Source: Gammaproteobacteria bacterium (GTDB taxonomy: Bacteria > Pseudomonadota > Gammaproteobacteria > JACCXJ01). From it: a stretch of DNA of 40,254 nucleotides. Below are positions 1 to 9,386 of this stretch, in pieces. The notes under the pieces were generated by a model. The model did not search any database and had not been told where the DNA came from. It saw only the letters and a list, made by a program, of their open reading frames with translations. The stretch covers positions 1 to 40,254 of the forward strand of contig JACCXJ010000283.1 in assembly GCA_013697045.1 (NCBI GenBank). Direction: 5' to 3'. Every line of letters starts with the position of its first letter. The stretch's first letter is position 1. The translations under genes were made by a program, and so were the position numbers.

Positions 1-262
1 TCAACAACCACCTCCACGCATCACCGCAAAAATAGCTGCTCAAATGTAGTACAGACCTTTGTGAGCAACCCATTGAATAATAAAGGAGTTCATGCCTCTA
101 CATGCCTCGGTTGCGAAAGTTGGGCTAGACGCGGTTGTAATCGGTCAGGCCGCTACTTTGTCGGTCAATCCACCGCGTATGGCAATTATTTCGGTCGTGT
201 ACACATTAGATTCTCGCGAATAACAAGCCAGCCGCCCAGCGTCCTCGGCCTCGGGGGTTGAC

Positions 263-673
263 TCAGCGGCCTTGCCCTTTGCCGTTACACCAATCAAAGA
301 AGGCCTGGACGCTGGCCTCGACCTCTTCCGTCCACCGCGCTGCCTCGCACTTCGCAACCATCTCTGCAAGCGCCGCCTTGACCTCTTCATCCGAGCGCGC
401 GGTGGGCGGATTTAACATACGAATCATCAATCGCCTGACGATGGCTTGCTGGCGGGAGGGCAGGGATTCGAGGGTCCGAACGAACCGGAGGGACTCGGGG
501 GTCAATCCGCCACCGAAAGCAAATGGGGAAAGTACCTGCGCCAGGTAAAGGCGCTGCCCTTCGTGGACGAAGACGCATTGGGAAAGGCCGTCGTCAGCCT
601 TGCCTGCCGTAACCGCGCGCGGTGGATCAAGATTGAAAAGGTGTACACCCGTGGTGGTGCAACCCATATCCAA
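263..673 (-). CDS. hypothetical protein
   Basis: 136-aa ORF with plausible composition; no recognised family. Overlapping ORFs on both strands make this uncertain. Confidence 0.3.
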   Translation of the reverse strand: MDMGCTTTGVHLFNLDPPRAVTAGKADDGLSQCVFVHEGQRLYLAQVLSPFAFGGGLTPESLRFVRTLESLPSRQQAIVRRLMIRMLNPPTARSDEEVKAALAEMVAKCEAARWTEEVEASVQAFFDWCNGKGQGR

Positions 674-847
674 GTGAACTCAATGCTGTTGGTGGCGGGC
701 GCATCTGGTGGGAAGGTAAACCGACACCCCGAGAATCTGGCCGCGATTCAACCGATCAAGCTTGGCGGATCGCTTTCCTTTCGTTTTACGATTGCCCATG
801 ATGTGATCTCCTATCAGTGTTGTGGTTGCGTATTCTCCTGCCAAGCC

Positions 848-2060
848 TCATACCGGCCGAGCGGACCGCAGCGGCACCACCTCGGCGCCGTTCTTCAGCC
901 CGTCCAGGTAGTCGGCCCATCGCTGCATCATGTCCCGCCGCTCGGATAGGTGCGTGGTGCGGTTGTACGCCCGCCCGAGGGGGTCGCGCACGGTGTGGGC
1001 CATTTGGTGCTCGATGAAATCGGGCCGCACGCCGAGCACCTCATCGAGGATCGTGCGGGCCATAGCACGGAAGCCGTGACCGGTCATTTCCGTCTTGGCG
1101 TACCCGAGCCGTCGTAGGGCCGCGTTCACGGTGTTCTCACTCAGGGGCCTCGACGCCGACCGCACGCCGGGGAAGACATACCGCCCCCGTCCGGTCAGGG
1201 GATACAGCTCCCGCAGACACTCGACCGCCTGGCGTGACAGTGGCACCAGGTGGGGCTCGCGAGTTTCATGCGAATTGCGGCGATATTCCACTCGGCCCGG
1301 TCCAGGTCAAACTCCGCCCATTCGGCCTTTCGTAGTTCGCCGGGCCGAACGAACGTAAGCGGTGCCAGCCGTAAAGCGCAGCGGGTCGGCAGAGCGCCCT
1401 GGTACTCGTCGATCGCGCGTAGCAGGCCGCCCATGGCCTTGGGGTCGGTTATTGCGGCGTAGTGGGTTTCCTTCACGGGCGCCAGCGCCCCGCGCAGATC
1501 GGCGGCGGGATCGCGCTCGGCCCGGCCGGTCGCCATGGCATAGCGGAACACCTGCCCGCAGTTCTGCAAGGCACGGTGCGCGGTCTCGATTGCGACGCGC
1601 GCCTCGATACGGCGAAGGCAGGCGAGCAGCTCGGGCGCCGTCACCTTGCCCACGGGCAGGCCGCCCAGCCAGGGGGGAAGATGTCCCGCTCGAAGCGCCC
1701 GATGATCTTGCTGGCGTGCCCCGGCGCCCAGCGCGGGGCATACTTCGCGAACCACTCCCGGGCGACCGCCTCGAAGCTGTCCGCGTCCGCCGATCTTTCG
1801 GCCTTGCGAGCCAGGCCGGGGTCGATGCCCGCGGCCAGTTGCTTGCGGGCCGCGTCGCGCTTGTCGCGGGCCTGCTTCAAGCCCACGGCGGGGTAGACAC
1901 CCATGGATAGGGTTCGGCGCTTACCGGCAAAGCGGTAGTCGAAGCGCCACCAGCGGGATCCGTTCTGGTTATGCCGCAGGTACAGCCCACCGCCTGCGAA
2001 GCGCTTGATGGGCTTCTCGCCGGGCTTGGCGTTGCGGATCGCCGTGTCGGTCAGGGACAT
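848..2060 (-). pseudogene. P4-type tyrosine recombinase/integrase, broken by two frameshifts
   Basis: Three minus-strand ORFs in three frames (1641-2060, 1195-1755, 848-1291) read in order as one integrase: N-term MSLTDTAIRNAKPGEKPIKRFAGGGLYLRH..., middle TFVRPGELRKAEWAEFDL, C-term TGHGFRAMARTILDE...EHQMAHTVRDPLGRAYNRT. Confidence 0.88.
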
Positions 2061-2164
2061 GACGGTAACTCCTTCGCCGTACTTGTTCAGCTACCGCCGA
2101 TGTTACCGTCAGCTACCGTCGGATGTCAATGGACGCTATACGGTAACCCTGGCCGGTGGCGGAC

Positions 2165-2192
2165 ACAAAAAAGCCCGCACTTACGCGAGCTT
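2165..2192 (-). terminator. Rho-independent terminator downstream of tRNA-Ala
   Basis: Minus strand AAGCTCGC-GTAAGT-GCGGGCTT followed by a T-run; stem-loop just 3' of the tRNA. Confidence 0.55.
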
Positions 2193-2225
2193 GTGGACTA
2201 TATTGGATTCCCTTGGATGCCGACG

Positions 2226-2301
<76 letters not shown>

Positions 2302-2403
2302 TGACCCCGTGCCATTCTAACCGTCCCGCGCGACCATGGCCAGCGCTCGGCCGGTGGCGCGAGGCGCCGCGGCGGTTTCAGTCAGGCTCGGGGACATGGT
2401 AAG

Positions 2404-3078
2404 TTGAGCCACAATGCCGCGGCCGCCGCGGGGTGGGCTGGCGCGAATCATGGGGCCGTTCACGTGGACTCCACCCTCATCCTATTCGCCAAGGCCCCGG
2501 TGCCGGGACAGGTCAAGACCCGCCTCATCCCATATCTGGGTGCCGAGCACGCATGTGCACTGCACATGGACCTGGTTCGACGCGCCATCGAGGCAGCCAA
2601 GGGTTCCCGGATCAAACACATCGAGCTCTGGTGCGCGCCCGATGCGGACCACCCGTTCTTTATTGCCTGCCGCGACTGCTACGGTGTCTCACTGCATCGG
2701 CAGCAGGGTATCGACCTCGGCAGCCGTATGGCGGGGGCGCTGTCAAACGTGCTGGAACGCGCGCGCTCGGCACTGCTCATTGGGAGCGACTGCCCGGCCC
2801 TGACCGCAGAGGACCTCGATGCCGCCGCGCGTGCCCTCAGCGAGGGCTACGACGCGGTCTTGGGCCCCGCGGCCGATGGCGGCTACGTCCTCATCGGCCT
2901 GCGGCGGATCGCCCCCGAGCTGTTCACCGGGATCCCCTGGGGGACCGCGCAGGTAGGCGACATGACGCGCAACCGGATGAAGGCCCTGGCCCTGCGCTGT
3001 TGGGAGCTGCCGGTACGCCCGGACGTCGATCGCCCGGCTGATCTCGTCGGGCTCGGGTTCGGACCGGGTTATTGGTGA
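2404..3078 (+). CDS. TIGR04282/DUF2064 family glycosyltransferase-like protein
   Basis: TLILFAKAPVPGQVKTRLIPYLG ... LIGSDCPALTAEDLDAAARAL...AVLGPAADGGYVLIGLRR ... IPWGT motifs. Confidence 0.85.
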   Translation: MSHNAAAAAGWAGANHGAVHVDSTLILFAKAPVPGQVKTRLIPYLGAEHACALHMDLVRRAIEAAKGSRIKHIELWCAPDADHPFFIACRDCYGVSLHRQQGIDLGSRMAGALSNVLERARSALLIGSDCPALTAEDLDAAARALSEGYDAVLGPAADGGYVLIGLRRIAPELFTGIPWGTAQVGDMTRNRMKALALRCWELPVRPDVDRPADLVGLGFGPGYW

Positions 3079-3120
3079 GAGATCCGGGCTCGAGGCCGCG
3101 CCCCCCCGGGAAGGCCAAGA

Positions 3121-3612
3121 TCAGCGCGCGGTCGTTGCCGGCGGCAGGCCGCCCGCGGCCCCTTCGTCTGAAGCCTCTGGCTGCCGGCGCCGGCCGGGCG
3201 CCGACTCCCGGAGATCCGCGCGGAGGTGGTTCGACTCTTCGCAGAGCAGCTCGTAGACGCGGTCCAACAGGTCCTCCGCCGACGCGAAGCCACCGCAGTC
3301 GCTACGCGACAGGGTGATCGGGTGGGGTCGCCCGTGGAAGTACAGCGATGATTCGAAACGCATGAGGCTGCCCGCCACCCGGAAGGGCCGTAGCTCGTAG
3401 GTCCCGGAGGCGATGGCCTCGCGGAACAAGGCCACCCGCGACCTGTCCACCGCCACGCCTCGCGTACATCCCGGAGCGGAATACCCGAGATGGGCGCGGC
3501 GACTACGGACCTCGTGAGACGAGATCGGCGGCTTGGTGGCGGCCGCCGGGGTGAGCTGCACGGGGCATCCAAGCGGAGGGGGTTTTGGCATGTCCATGTC
3601 CTGATGAGACAA
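3121..3612 (-). CDS. FlgM-like (anti-sigma-28 type) domain protein, tentative
   Basis: Internal segment VDRSRVALFREAIASGTYELRPFRVAGSLMRFESSLY resembles the FlgM core; flanks not recognised. Confidence 0.5.
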   Translation of the reverse strand: MSHQDMDMPKPPPLGCPVQLTPAAATKPPISSHEVRSRRAHLGYSAPGCTRGVAVDRSRVALFREAIASGTYELRPFRVAGSLMRFESSLYFHGRPHPITLSRSDCGGFASAEDLLDRVYELLCEESNHLRADLRESAPGRRRQPEASDEGAAGGLPPATTAR

Positions 3613-3800
3613 TCCTTGTCCTGGGGTCCACGGCTATCCTTGCAGATAGGCCGCACCGGTTTAACGGCTGTGGAGGATCGGGAGTTGAGGGGTTCCGGCC
3701 CGGGCCAGCCCGAGCCCGCCCGATGCCCGCCGCGCAATCCAAACGGGCCGCGGTTGGGATCGGCAATACCATGGGGGATAATATCCCGAGTTATCATGCC

Positions 3801-4406
3801 ATGAGTGATCATGTACGTTATGCCCAGCCTGCCCTAGGAATAAACAAGGGGGGTGATCATGAGCTGTTCGATGTGGTTGACGACGACGATCGGGTCTTGG
3901 GCCGGATGCGGCGCGACGATGTGCACCGATGGCAGCTACGCCACCGCGCCGCCCATGTGCTGGTCGTGAACAGCCGTGGTGAGGTCTTCGTACAACGCCG
4001 CTCGACGTTGAAGGAATGTGCCCCGGGACTTTGGGATACATCGGTTGCGGGGCACGTGCAGAGTGGCGAGAGCTATGCCGCCTGCGCCGTTCGCGAGCTT
4101 GCTGAGGAGATCGGGCTGCCACCCGCCACGCCGCTCTGTCAGGTGGCGTATCTGAAGGCGAGCCCCGATACGGGTTGGGAGTTCGTCGCGGTTTTTCTGT
4201 GCCGGTCCGACGGACCCTTGGTCCTGTGCCCGGAAGAGATCGCGGACGGTCGGTGGACGAGCCCGGAAACGCTAGCGCAGTGGATGATCGACCGGCCCGA
4301 GGAGTTCACCACGACGTTTCGGCTGATCGGGGCGCGTTCCCGGGAATGGCTGCGAGACTCGCGGCGCCCCGCCGAAATACCGCCGATCACGAGCGCGCAC
4401 GGCTGA
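3801..4406 (+). CDS. NUDIX hydrolase
   Basis: Nudix box GHVQSGESYAACAVRELAEEIGL; upstream HRAAHVLVVNSRGEVFVQRRS...PGLWDTSVAGH. Internal ATG at 3801 preferred over the longer ORF start. Confidence 0.9.
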   Translation: MSDHVRYAQPALGINKGGDHELFDVVDDDDRVLGRMRRDDVHRWQLRHRAAHVLVVNSRGEVFVQRRSTLKECAPGLWDTSVAGHVQSGESYAACAVRELAEEIGLPPATPLCQVAYLKASPDTGWEFVAVFLCRSDGPLVLCPEEIADGRWTSPETLAQWMIDRPEEFTTTFRLIGARSREWLRDSRRPAEIPPITSAHG

Positions 4407-4497
4407 GGCACACGCCTCTGGATCGCCGCCTGGCGTTTCGTGTCCACAGAGCCTCGCTACTCATCAGGTCGCGATCCCATGGAGTCATCGACAGCAT

Positions 4498-6336
4498 ATG
4501 CCCGACGGTAATTTTGACGGTAAGACCCTGAGTGCCACGCTCCCTACGCACTGCGGGGTGTATCGCATGCTCGATGGAGAAGGCACCGCCCTTTATATCG
4601 GCAAGGCCCGAAACCTGAGAAAGCGGCTTTTGAGCTATTACCGTTCCCCGGCCCGTCTGGGCGCCAAGACCGAGGCCCTGCTGGCTCAGGTGCAGGCCGT
4701 CGAAGTCACCGTCACACACACGGAGAACGAGGCCCTGATCCTCGAAAACAACCTCATCAAGGAGCTGAAACCCCGTTACAACATCGTGTTGCGAGACGAC
4801 AAGAGCTATCCCTATATCTATATCGCCGGCGATCAGGGGTTCCCGCGGCTGTGCTTTCATCGCGGGGCCCAGAGCGGCAAGGGCCGCTACTTCGGCCCGT
4901 TCCCGAACGCCAGCGCCGTACGCCAGAGCCTCAAGCTGTTGCAGAAGCTGTTCTTGCTGCGGTCCTGTGAGGATACCTTCTTTCGCAATCGCACCCGTCC
5001 CTGTCTCCAGTATCAGATCAAACGCTGCAGCGCGCCTTGCGTCGGATTTATCGATACCAAGTCCTATCAGGAGGACGTCGAGCACGCCGTCATGTTTCTC
5101 GAGGGCCGCGATCAGGGCGTGATCGAGCACCTGGCGGCGCGCATGGAAGGGAGCGCCGCGACACTCGAATTCGAACGCGCGGCGCGCTACCGGGACCAGA
5201 TCGGCCAGTTGCAAAAGGTCCGGCAGCCGCAGTGCATCAGCTCCGGGAACGGCGACACCGATGTTGTCGCATGTGCGGTGCGCGAGGGTCTCTGCTGTGT
5301 TCAGGTGTTCTTCGTGCGCGGCGGACACAACCTGGGAAATCGCGCCTATTTCCCCGACCATGCCGGGGACTCGCGTGCCACCGCGGTGCTGGGCGCCTTC
5401 CTGCCCCAGTTCTACCTGGCGGAGCATGTCGGGCGTAGCGTCCCTCCGGAGGTACTCCTCAGCCACCCCCTCGCCAACGGCGCCGTGCTGGCCGAGGTCC
5501 TGTCGGCGCAGGCAGGCCGCAAGGTGGCGATCCATTGGCGGGTGCGGGGTGAGCGGGCACGGTTCCTGGAGATGGCGGTGCAGAATGCGGAACTGGCCCT
5601 GTCGCAGCGGCTCGCGAGCCGCTCCGCGCAGCGCCGGCGCCTGACCGCCTTGCAACTCGCGCTCGGCCAGACCGCGGAGATCACCCGCGTCGAATGCTTC
5701 GACGTGAGTCACACCCAGGGCGAAGCGGCCATGGCCTCGTGCGTGGTGTTCGGCGCGGAGGGTCCGGTGAAGTCGGCCTACCGCCATTTCGGCATCGAAG
5801 GGATCGCGCCCGGGGATGATTACGGCGCGTTGCGCCAGGCCCTCACGCGGCACTACACGCGCTTGCTGCGCGAGGGACGCGAGCCGCCCGGCGTCCTCGT
5901 GATCGACGGGGGTCGGGGCCAGCTGACCCAGGCGCTGGAGGTCCTGCACGCGCTCGACGTCTGCGGCATCACCGTGATCGGCATCGCCAAGGGGCCGACC
6001 CGCAAGCCGGGTCTCGAGACGCTGTTCGTGGGTCCGGAGATGCGCGTGCTTCCGCTGACCTCCGATACCGATGCCCTGCACCTCATCCAACAGATCCGGG
6101 ATGAAGCGCACCGCTTCGCCATCACCGGACACCGCCGAGCCCGTGCCCGCGACCGGCGCATCTCGCCGCTCGAGCGCATCGATGGGGTCGGCCACAAGCG
6201 CCGCAAGGAGCTCTTGCGCTTTTTCGGAGGGCTACAGGGCGTGATGCGGGCCGCTGTCGAGGACCTGTGCCAGGTGCCGGGGATCAGCACCGAGCTTGCA
6301 GCCCGCATCCACAGGGAACTGCACGCGAGCGCATGA
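4498..6336 (+). CDS. uvrC: excinuclease ABC subunit C
   Basis: 612 aa; GIY-YIG region GVYRMLDGEGTALYIGKARNLRKRLLSYY, DDKSYPYI, C-terminal endonuclease region with FDVSHTQGEAAMASCVVF and HhH LERIDGVGHKRRKELLRFFGG. Confidence 0.97.
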   Translation: MPDGNFDGKTLSATLPTHCGVYRMLDGEGTALYIGKARNLRKRLLSYYRSPARLGAKTEALLAQVQAVEVTVTHTENEALILENNLIKELKPRYNIVLRDDKSYPYIYIAGDQGFPRLCFHRGAQSGKGRYFGPFPNASAVRQSLKLLQKLFLLRSCEDTFFRNRTRPCLQYQIKRCSAPCVGFIDTKSYQEDVEHAVMFLEGRDQGVIEHLAARMEGSAATLEFERAARYRDQIGQLQKVRQPQCISSGNGDTDVVACAVREGLCCVQVFFVRGGHNLGNRAYFPDHAGDSRATAVLGAFLPQFYLAEHVGRSVPPEVLLSHPLANGAVLAEVLSAQAGRKVAIHWRVRGERARFLEMAVQNAELALSQRLASRSAQRRRLTALQLALGQTAEITRVECFDVSHTQGEAAMASCVVFGAEGPVKSAYRHFGIEGIAPGDDYGALRQALTRHYTRLLREGREPPGVLVIDGGRGQLTQALEVLHALDVCGITVIGIAKGPTRKPGLETLFVGPEMRVLPLTSDTDALHLIQQIRDEAHRFAITGHRRARARDRRISPLERIDGVGHKRRKELLRFFGGLQGVMRAAVEDLCQVPGISTELAARIHRELHASA

Positions 6337-6896
6337 ACATCCCAAATTCCCTGACGGTGGTCCGCATCGCGCTCATCCCGATCTTCATGCTGGTGTTCTA
6401 CCTGCCCTTCCCCGCCGCGAATCTCTGCACCGCCGTGATCTTCGCGCTCGGCGCGCTGACCGACTGGCTGGACGGTTATCTGGCCCGGCGTCTGGGCCAG
6501 ACCTCGGCCCTGGGTCAGTTCCTGGACCCGGTCGCGGACAAGCTCATGGTCGCCGTCGTGCTCGTGCTCCTGCTCCAGCAGGACCCCTCGGTGTGGATGG
6601 CGCTGCCCGCGGCGATCATCATCGGGCGCGAGATCACCGTCTCGGCCTTGCGCGAATGGATGGCGGAGCTTGGCGCGCGCGCCAAGGTGGCGGTGTCATC
6701 GCTCGGCAAGGTCAAGACCACGGCCCAGATGATCGCCATCATCATGCTGCTCTATCGCGATCCGATCGGTGCCGTGCCCACCTACACGGTCGGTTTCCTG
6801 CTACTGTATCTGGCCGCGGCGTTGACCCTGTGGTCGATGTGCGCCTATATCTGGGTGGCATGGCCCGAGCTGCGCGGGCACCGGCGTCAGTCCTGA
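6333..6896 (+). CDS. pgsA: CDP-diacylglycerol--glycerol-3-phosphate 3-phosphatidyltransferase
   Basis: MNIPNSLTVVRIALIPIFMLVFYLP; CDP-alcohol phosphotransferase motif LTDWLDGYLARRLGQTSALGQFLDPVADKL; ATGA overlap with uvrC stop. Confidence 0.95.
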   Translation: MNIPNSLTVVRIALIPIFMLVFYLPFPAANLCTAVIFALGALTDWLDGYLARRLGQTSALGQFLDPVADKLMVAVVLVLLLQQDPSVWMALPAAIIIGREITVSALREWMAELGARAKVAVSSLGKVKTTAQMIAIIMLLYRDPIGAVPTYTVGFLLLYLAAALTLWSMCAYIWVAWPELRGHRRQS

Positions 6897-6960
6897 TGGC
6901 CTGGCCTCCGGCCGCCCCATGGCTTGACAGACCCCGGCTCCCGGCTAGAATGGGCTAAAG

Positions 6961-7036
<76 letters not shown>

Positions 7037-7159
7037 GCTCGCGCGCCACGAAACCCCTGGGCCCGATTTTGTTGAAAACTAGGGCAAAGGGGTTTTGTCG
7101 TTTCTGGGACGGTCCCTCACCGTCCCCTCGCTTCGGCCCCCTGCTCGGGGGGTCCCTTC

Positions 7160-7233
7160 GGCTGGGTGGCAGAGTGGTCATGCAGCGGCCTGCAAAGCCG
7201 TGTACGCCGGTTCGATTCCGACCCCAGCCTCCA
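7160..7233 (+). tRNA. tRNA-Cys (GCA)
   Basis: GGCTGGGTGGCAGAGTGGTCATGCAGCGGCCTGCAAAGCCGTGTACGCCGGTTCGATTCCGACCCCAGCCTCCA. Confidence 0.96.
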
Positions 7234-7264
7234 GACCCGGCGCCGTCCTCGGGACGGCGTGCCG

Positions 7265-7351
7265 GCCCGGGTGGCGGAATAGGTAGACGCAAGGGACTTA
7301 AAATCCCTCGGGGGCGACCCCGTGCCGGTTCGAGTCCGGCCCCGGGCACCA
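7265..7351 (+). tRNA. tRNA-Leu (TAA)
   Basis: GCCCGGGTGGCGGAATAGGTAGACGCAAGGGACTTAAAATCCCTCGGGGGCGACCCCGTGCCGGTTCGAGTCCGGCCCCGGGCACCA with long variable arm. Confidence 0.97.
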
Positions 7352-8092
7352 AGTATAATCAAGGAGTTAGCCTGTAGTGGGCGGTACGTAGGCGGGCGAC
7401 GATGAGCGATCTCCCAAAACGCTTCCCAAAATTCCACTGTGTATCTAGCCGGTGGTGACGCGCTTGGATGGCGCCCGATCTTTACGAGGATGGCGTTCGA
7501 CCAATCGTTTTCATGCAATAGCGCCTTCGAGATCGGCATAGCGGCTGTTGTCAGGTGTGGTTGGCGCCGGGACCGCCGTATCCACGGTGGCATCGAAGCT
7601 TCGCTGATCGGGCAGGACACCGGCCAGCCTGCCGATCAGGGCTTTCAGCGAGGGCAGCGCTTGTTCCAGCTTCCGCGGGGCGAAGATCCGTGTCGTGAGC
7701 TGCGGCGTGAAACTCACGAGCGCCAGGGAACCACGCTGCGAGGCATGATCGCCTCTGGCTGCCAGCATGGTGTTATTATTAGTAGAGACAGGCCTGACGC
7801 GCGCTCGAAGGCCGCCAGCACGATGGCGGACACCTCGGAGGATGCAATACCGAACGGCATATAGGCGTCGCCCGCGTGGGTGTGGCCCTATCGATCGCGA
7901 TCCGGATGGCGTCATGAGCAGGATCGGTTCGCGCCCGTGCTTTCTGTGGGCAGTGTAGTCCGATGCCAAGGTCCACACCGCGTGATCGTCAATGTCTCCG
8001 CCATCCGTCCCAGACCCGCGCCGGTCATGACCGGGGCTTGCCACGGCATGCGCAACAGTCGCACCTGGCCGATCCCTCCGGTGCGAGCGGAT

Positions 8093-8169
<77 letters not shown>

Positions 8170-8282
8170 GTAGTGTGGGTCGTGTGCCTCGCAGGGAGCG
8201 TGGCGCGGCCGGCTTGGCGTCCGGCGAGGACTTTTGGCTATAATGCGCGAGTCCATCCCCCATATCAACCTAGCTATCAACG

Positions 8283-8825
8283 GTGAGCCCCATGAGACAA
8301 GAAGAAGACGCGAGTTTCGGCAGGACATTCGTAGCGGTCCTCGGGGCCTTGGTCGTGGCCTCGGTGGTCATCCTGGTCCTCGCCCGAGCGATCGGCGAGC
8401 GCGAGGCGTCGGCGGCGCAGGGGACCGTCGCAGAGCGCACCGCACCGGTCGGCAAGGTCAAGGTGGCGGGGGCCGAGACGATCGCGCCGCGCGCCGCGAA
8501 CCCCGGCGACCTCGCAGGCACGCCGCAAGCGGAGCAGGCAGCGGCGCAAGCACCGCTGCAGATCGCGCAGGCGGACAAGGGCAAGACGGTGTATGACACG
8601 GCCTGTGTCGTATGCCATCAGACCGGAGTCGGCGGTGCGCCCAAGATCGGGGACAAGGCCGCGTGGGCCGATCGGATCGCCCAGGGCGAGAGCACGCTCG
8701 CCGACCATGCTATCAAGGGATTTCAGGGCAAGACCGGGATGATGCCGCCCAAGGGCGGGCGCGCGGAGCTGTCGGATGAGGACGTGAAGGCAGCGGTGTC
8801 GTACATGGTCGGGGCAAGCCAATAG
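8283..8825 (+). CDS. c5-type cytochrome c, membrane-anchored or exported
   Basis: N-terminal hydrophobic segment FVAVLGALVVASVVILVLA; heme motif CVVCH; GKTGMMPPKGGRAELSDEDVKAAVSYMV typical of cytochrome c5. Confidence 0.9.
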   Translation: MSPMRQEEDASFGRTFVAVLGALVVASVVILVLARAIGEREASAAQGTVAERTAPVGKVKVAGAETIAPRAANPGDLAGTPQAEQAAAQAPLQIAQADKGKTVYDTACVVCHQTGVGGAPKIGDKAAWADRIAQGESTLADHAIKGFQGKTGMMPPKGGRAELSDEDVKAAVSYMVGASQ

Positions 8826-8845
8826 CCGGCCTTTGCGGGTGGCGG

Positions 8846-8882
8846 GCGGTGACCTAGTGTCCTCAGGACACCCGGTCACCGC
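8846..8882. repeat. inverted repeat / possible terminator after cytochrome c gene
   Basis: GCGGTGACC...TGTCC-TCA-GGACA...GGTCACCGC; strong stem without a clear T-run. Confidence 0.55.
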
Positions 8883-9246
8883 TCGTCGGAGTTTGTGAAT
8901 CAACCGCCCCAAGCGAAGGGCGCTCGTGTACGCCGGGACGCCAGGGCCAGGAGCGGCCCTGTTAGGCGCGCCGAGGATGCAGCGCTAGGGCCCGAGCGCA
9001 GTAGATCTCTTCCACAGACCCTCAGACGGCCCGTAGACCCGTGTAGGCGCACCACCGGCAACTCCGGCCCCGGCCGCGCTCGAAGTTCACCTGGATGGGG
9101 GCGTGCTCGCCCAGGCCCTCCGGGTGCAAGACCACCCCTTCGCCGAACTTGGTGTTCCAGAGTTCCCTCCCCTGCGAAGCGGGGGTGAGGCGGGTCAGCA
9201 TACACGACGCTTGGTCAGCGCCGGGAAGGCCCGGCCCCCTCCCTAC

Positions 9247-9281
9247 CCTCCCCCGTCCGCAAAAGGCGCGCACGGGGGAGG
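9247..9281. repeat. intergenic inverted repeat upstream of the DRHyd/TPR/SLOG-like gene
   Basis: Perfect 10-nt arms CCTCCCCCGT ... ACGGGGGAGG. Confidence 0.6.
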
Positions 9282-9386
9282 AGACATTGGCTTGCGCGCC
9301 CGGACATCGGCCAGCAATTCGGCTCGGCTGACCGAGAAAGTTCGTCTCGAACACTTCGGACCCTTCATCGTAAAGTGAGGTGAGAG

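Noticed and set aside
446-949. 167-aa plus-strand ORF near the left edge
   Set aside because: No motifs and overlaps the integrase remnant and a more plausible minus ORF.
4387-6195. 602-aa ORF antisense to uvrC
   Set aside because: Shadow ORF from high-GC codon usage; uvrC on the plus strand is unambiguous.
7511-8044. 177-aa minus-strand ORF between tRNA-Leu and tRNA-Arg
   Set aside because: No recognisable family; region may be decayed, but I cannot support a specific call.
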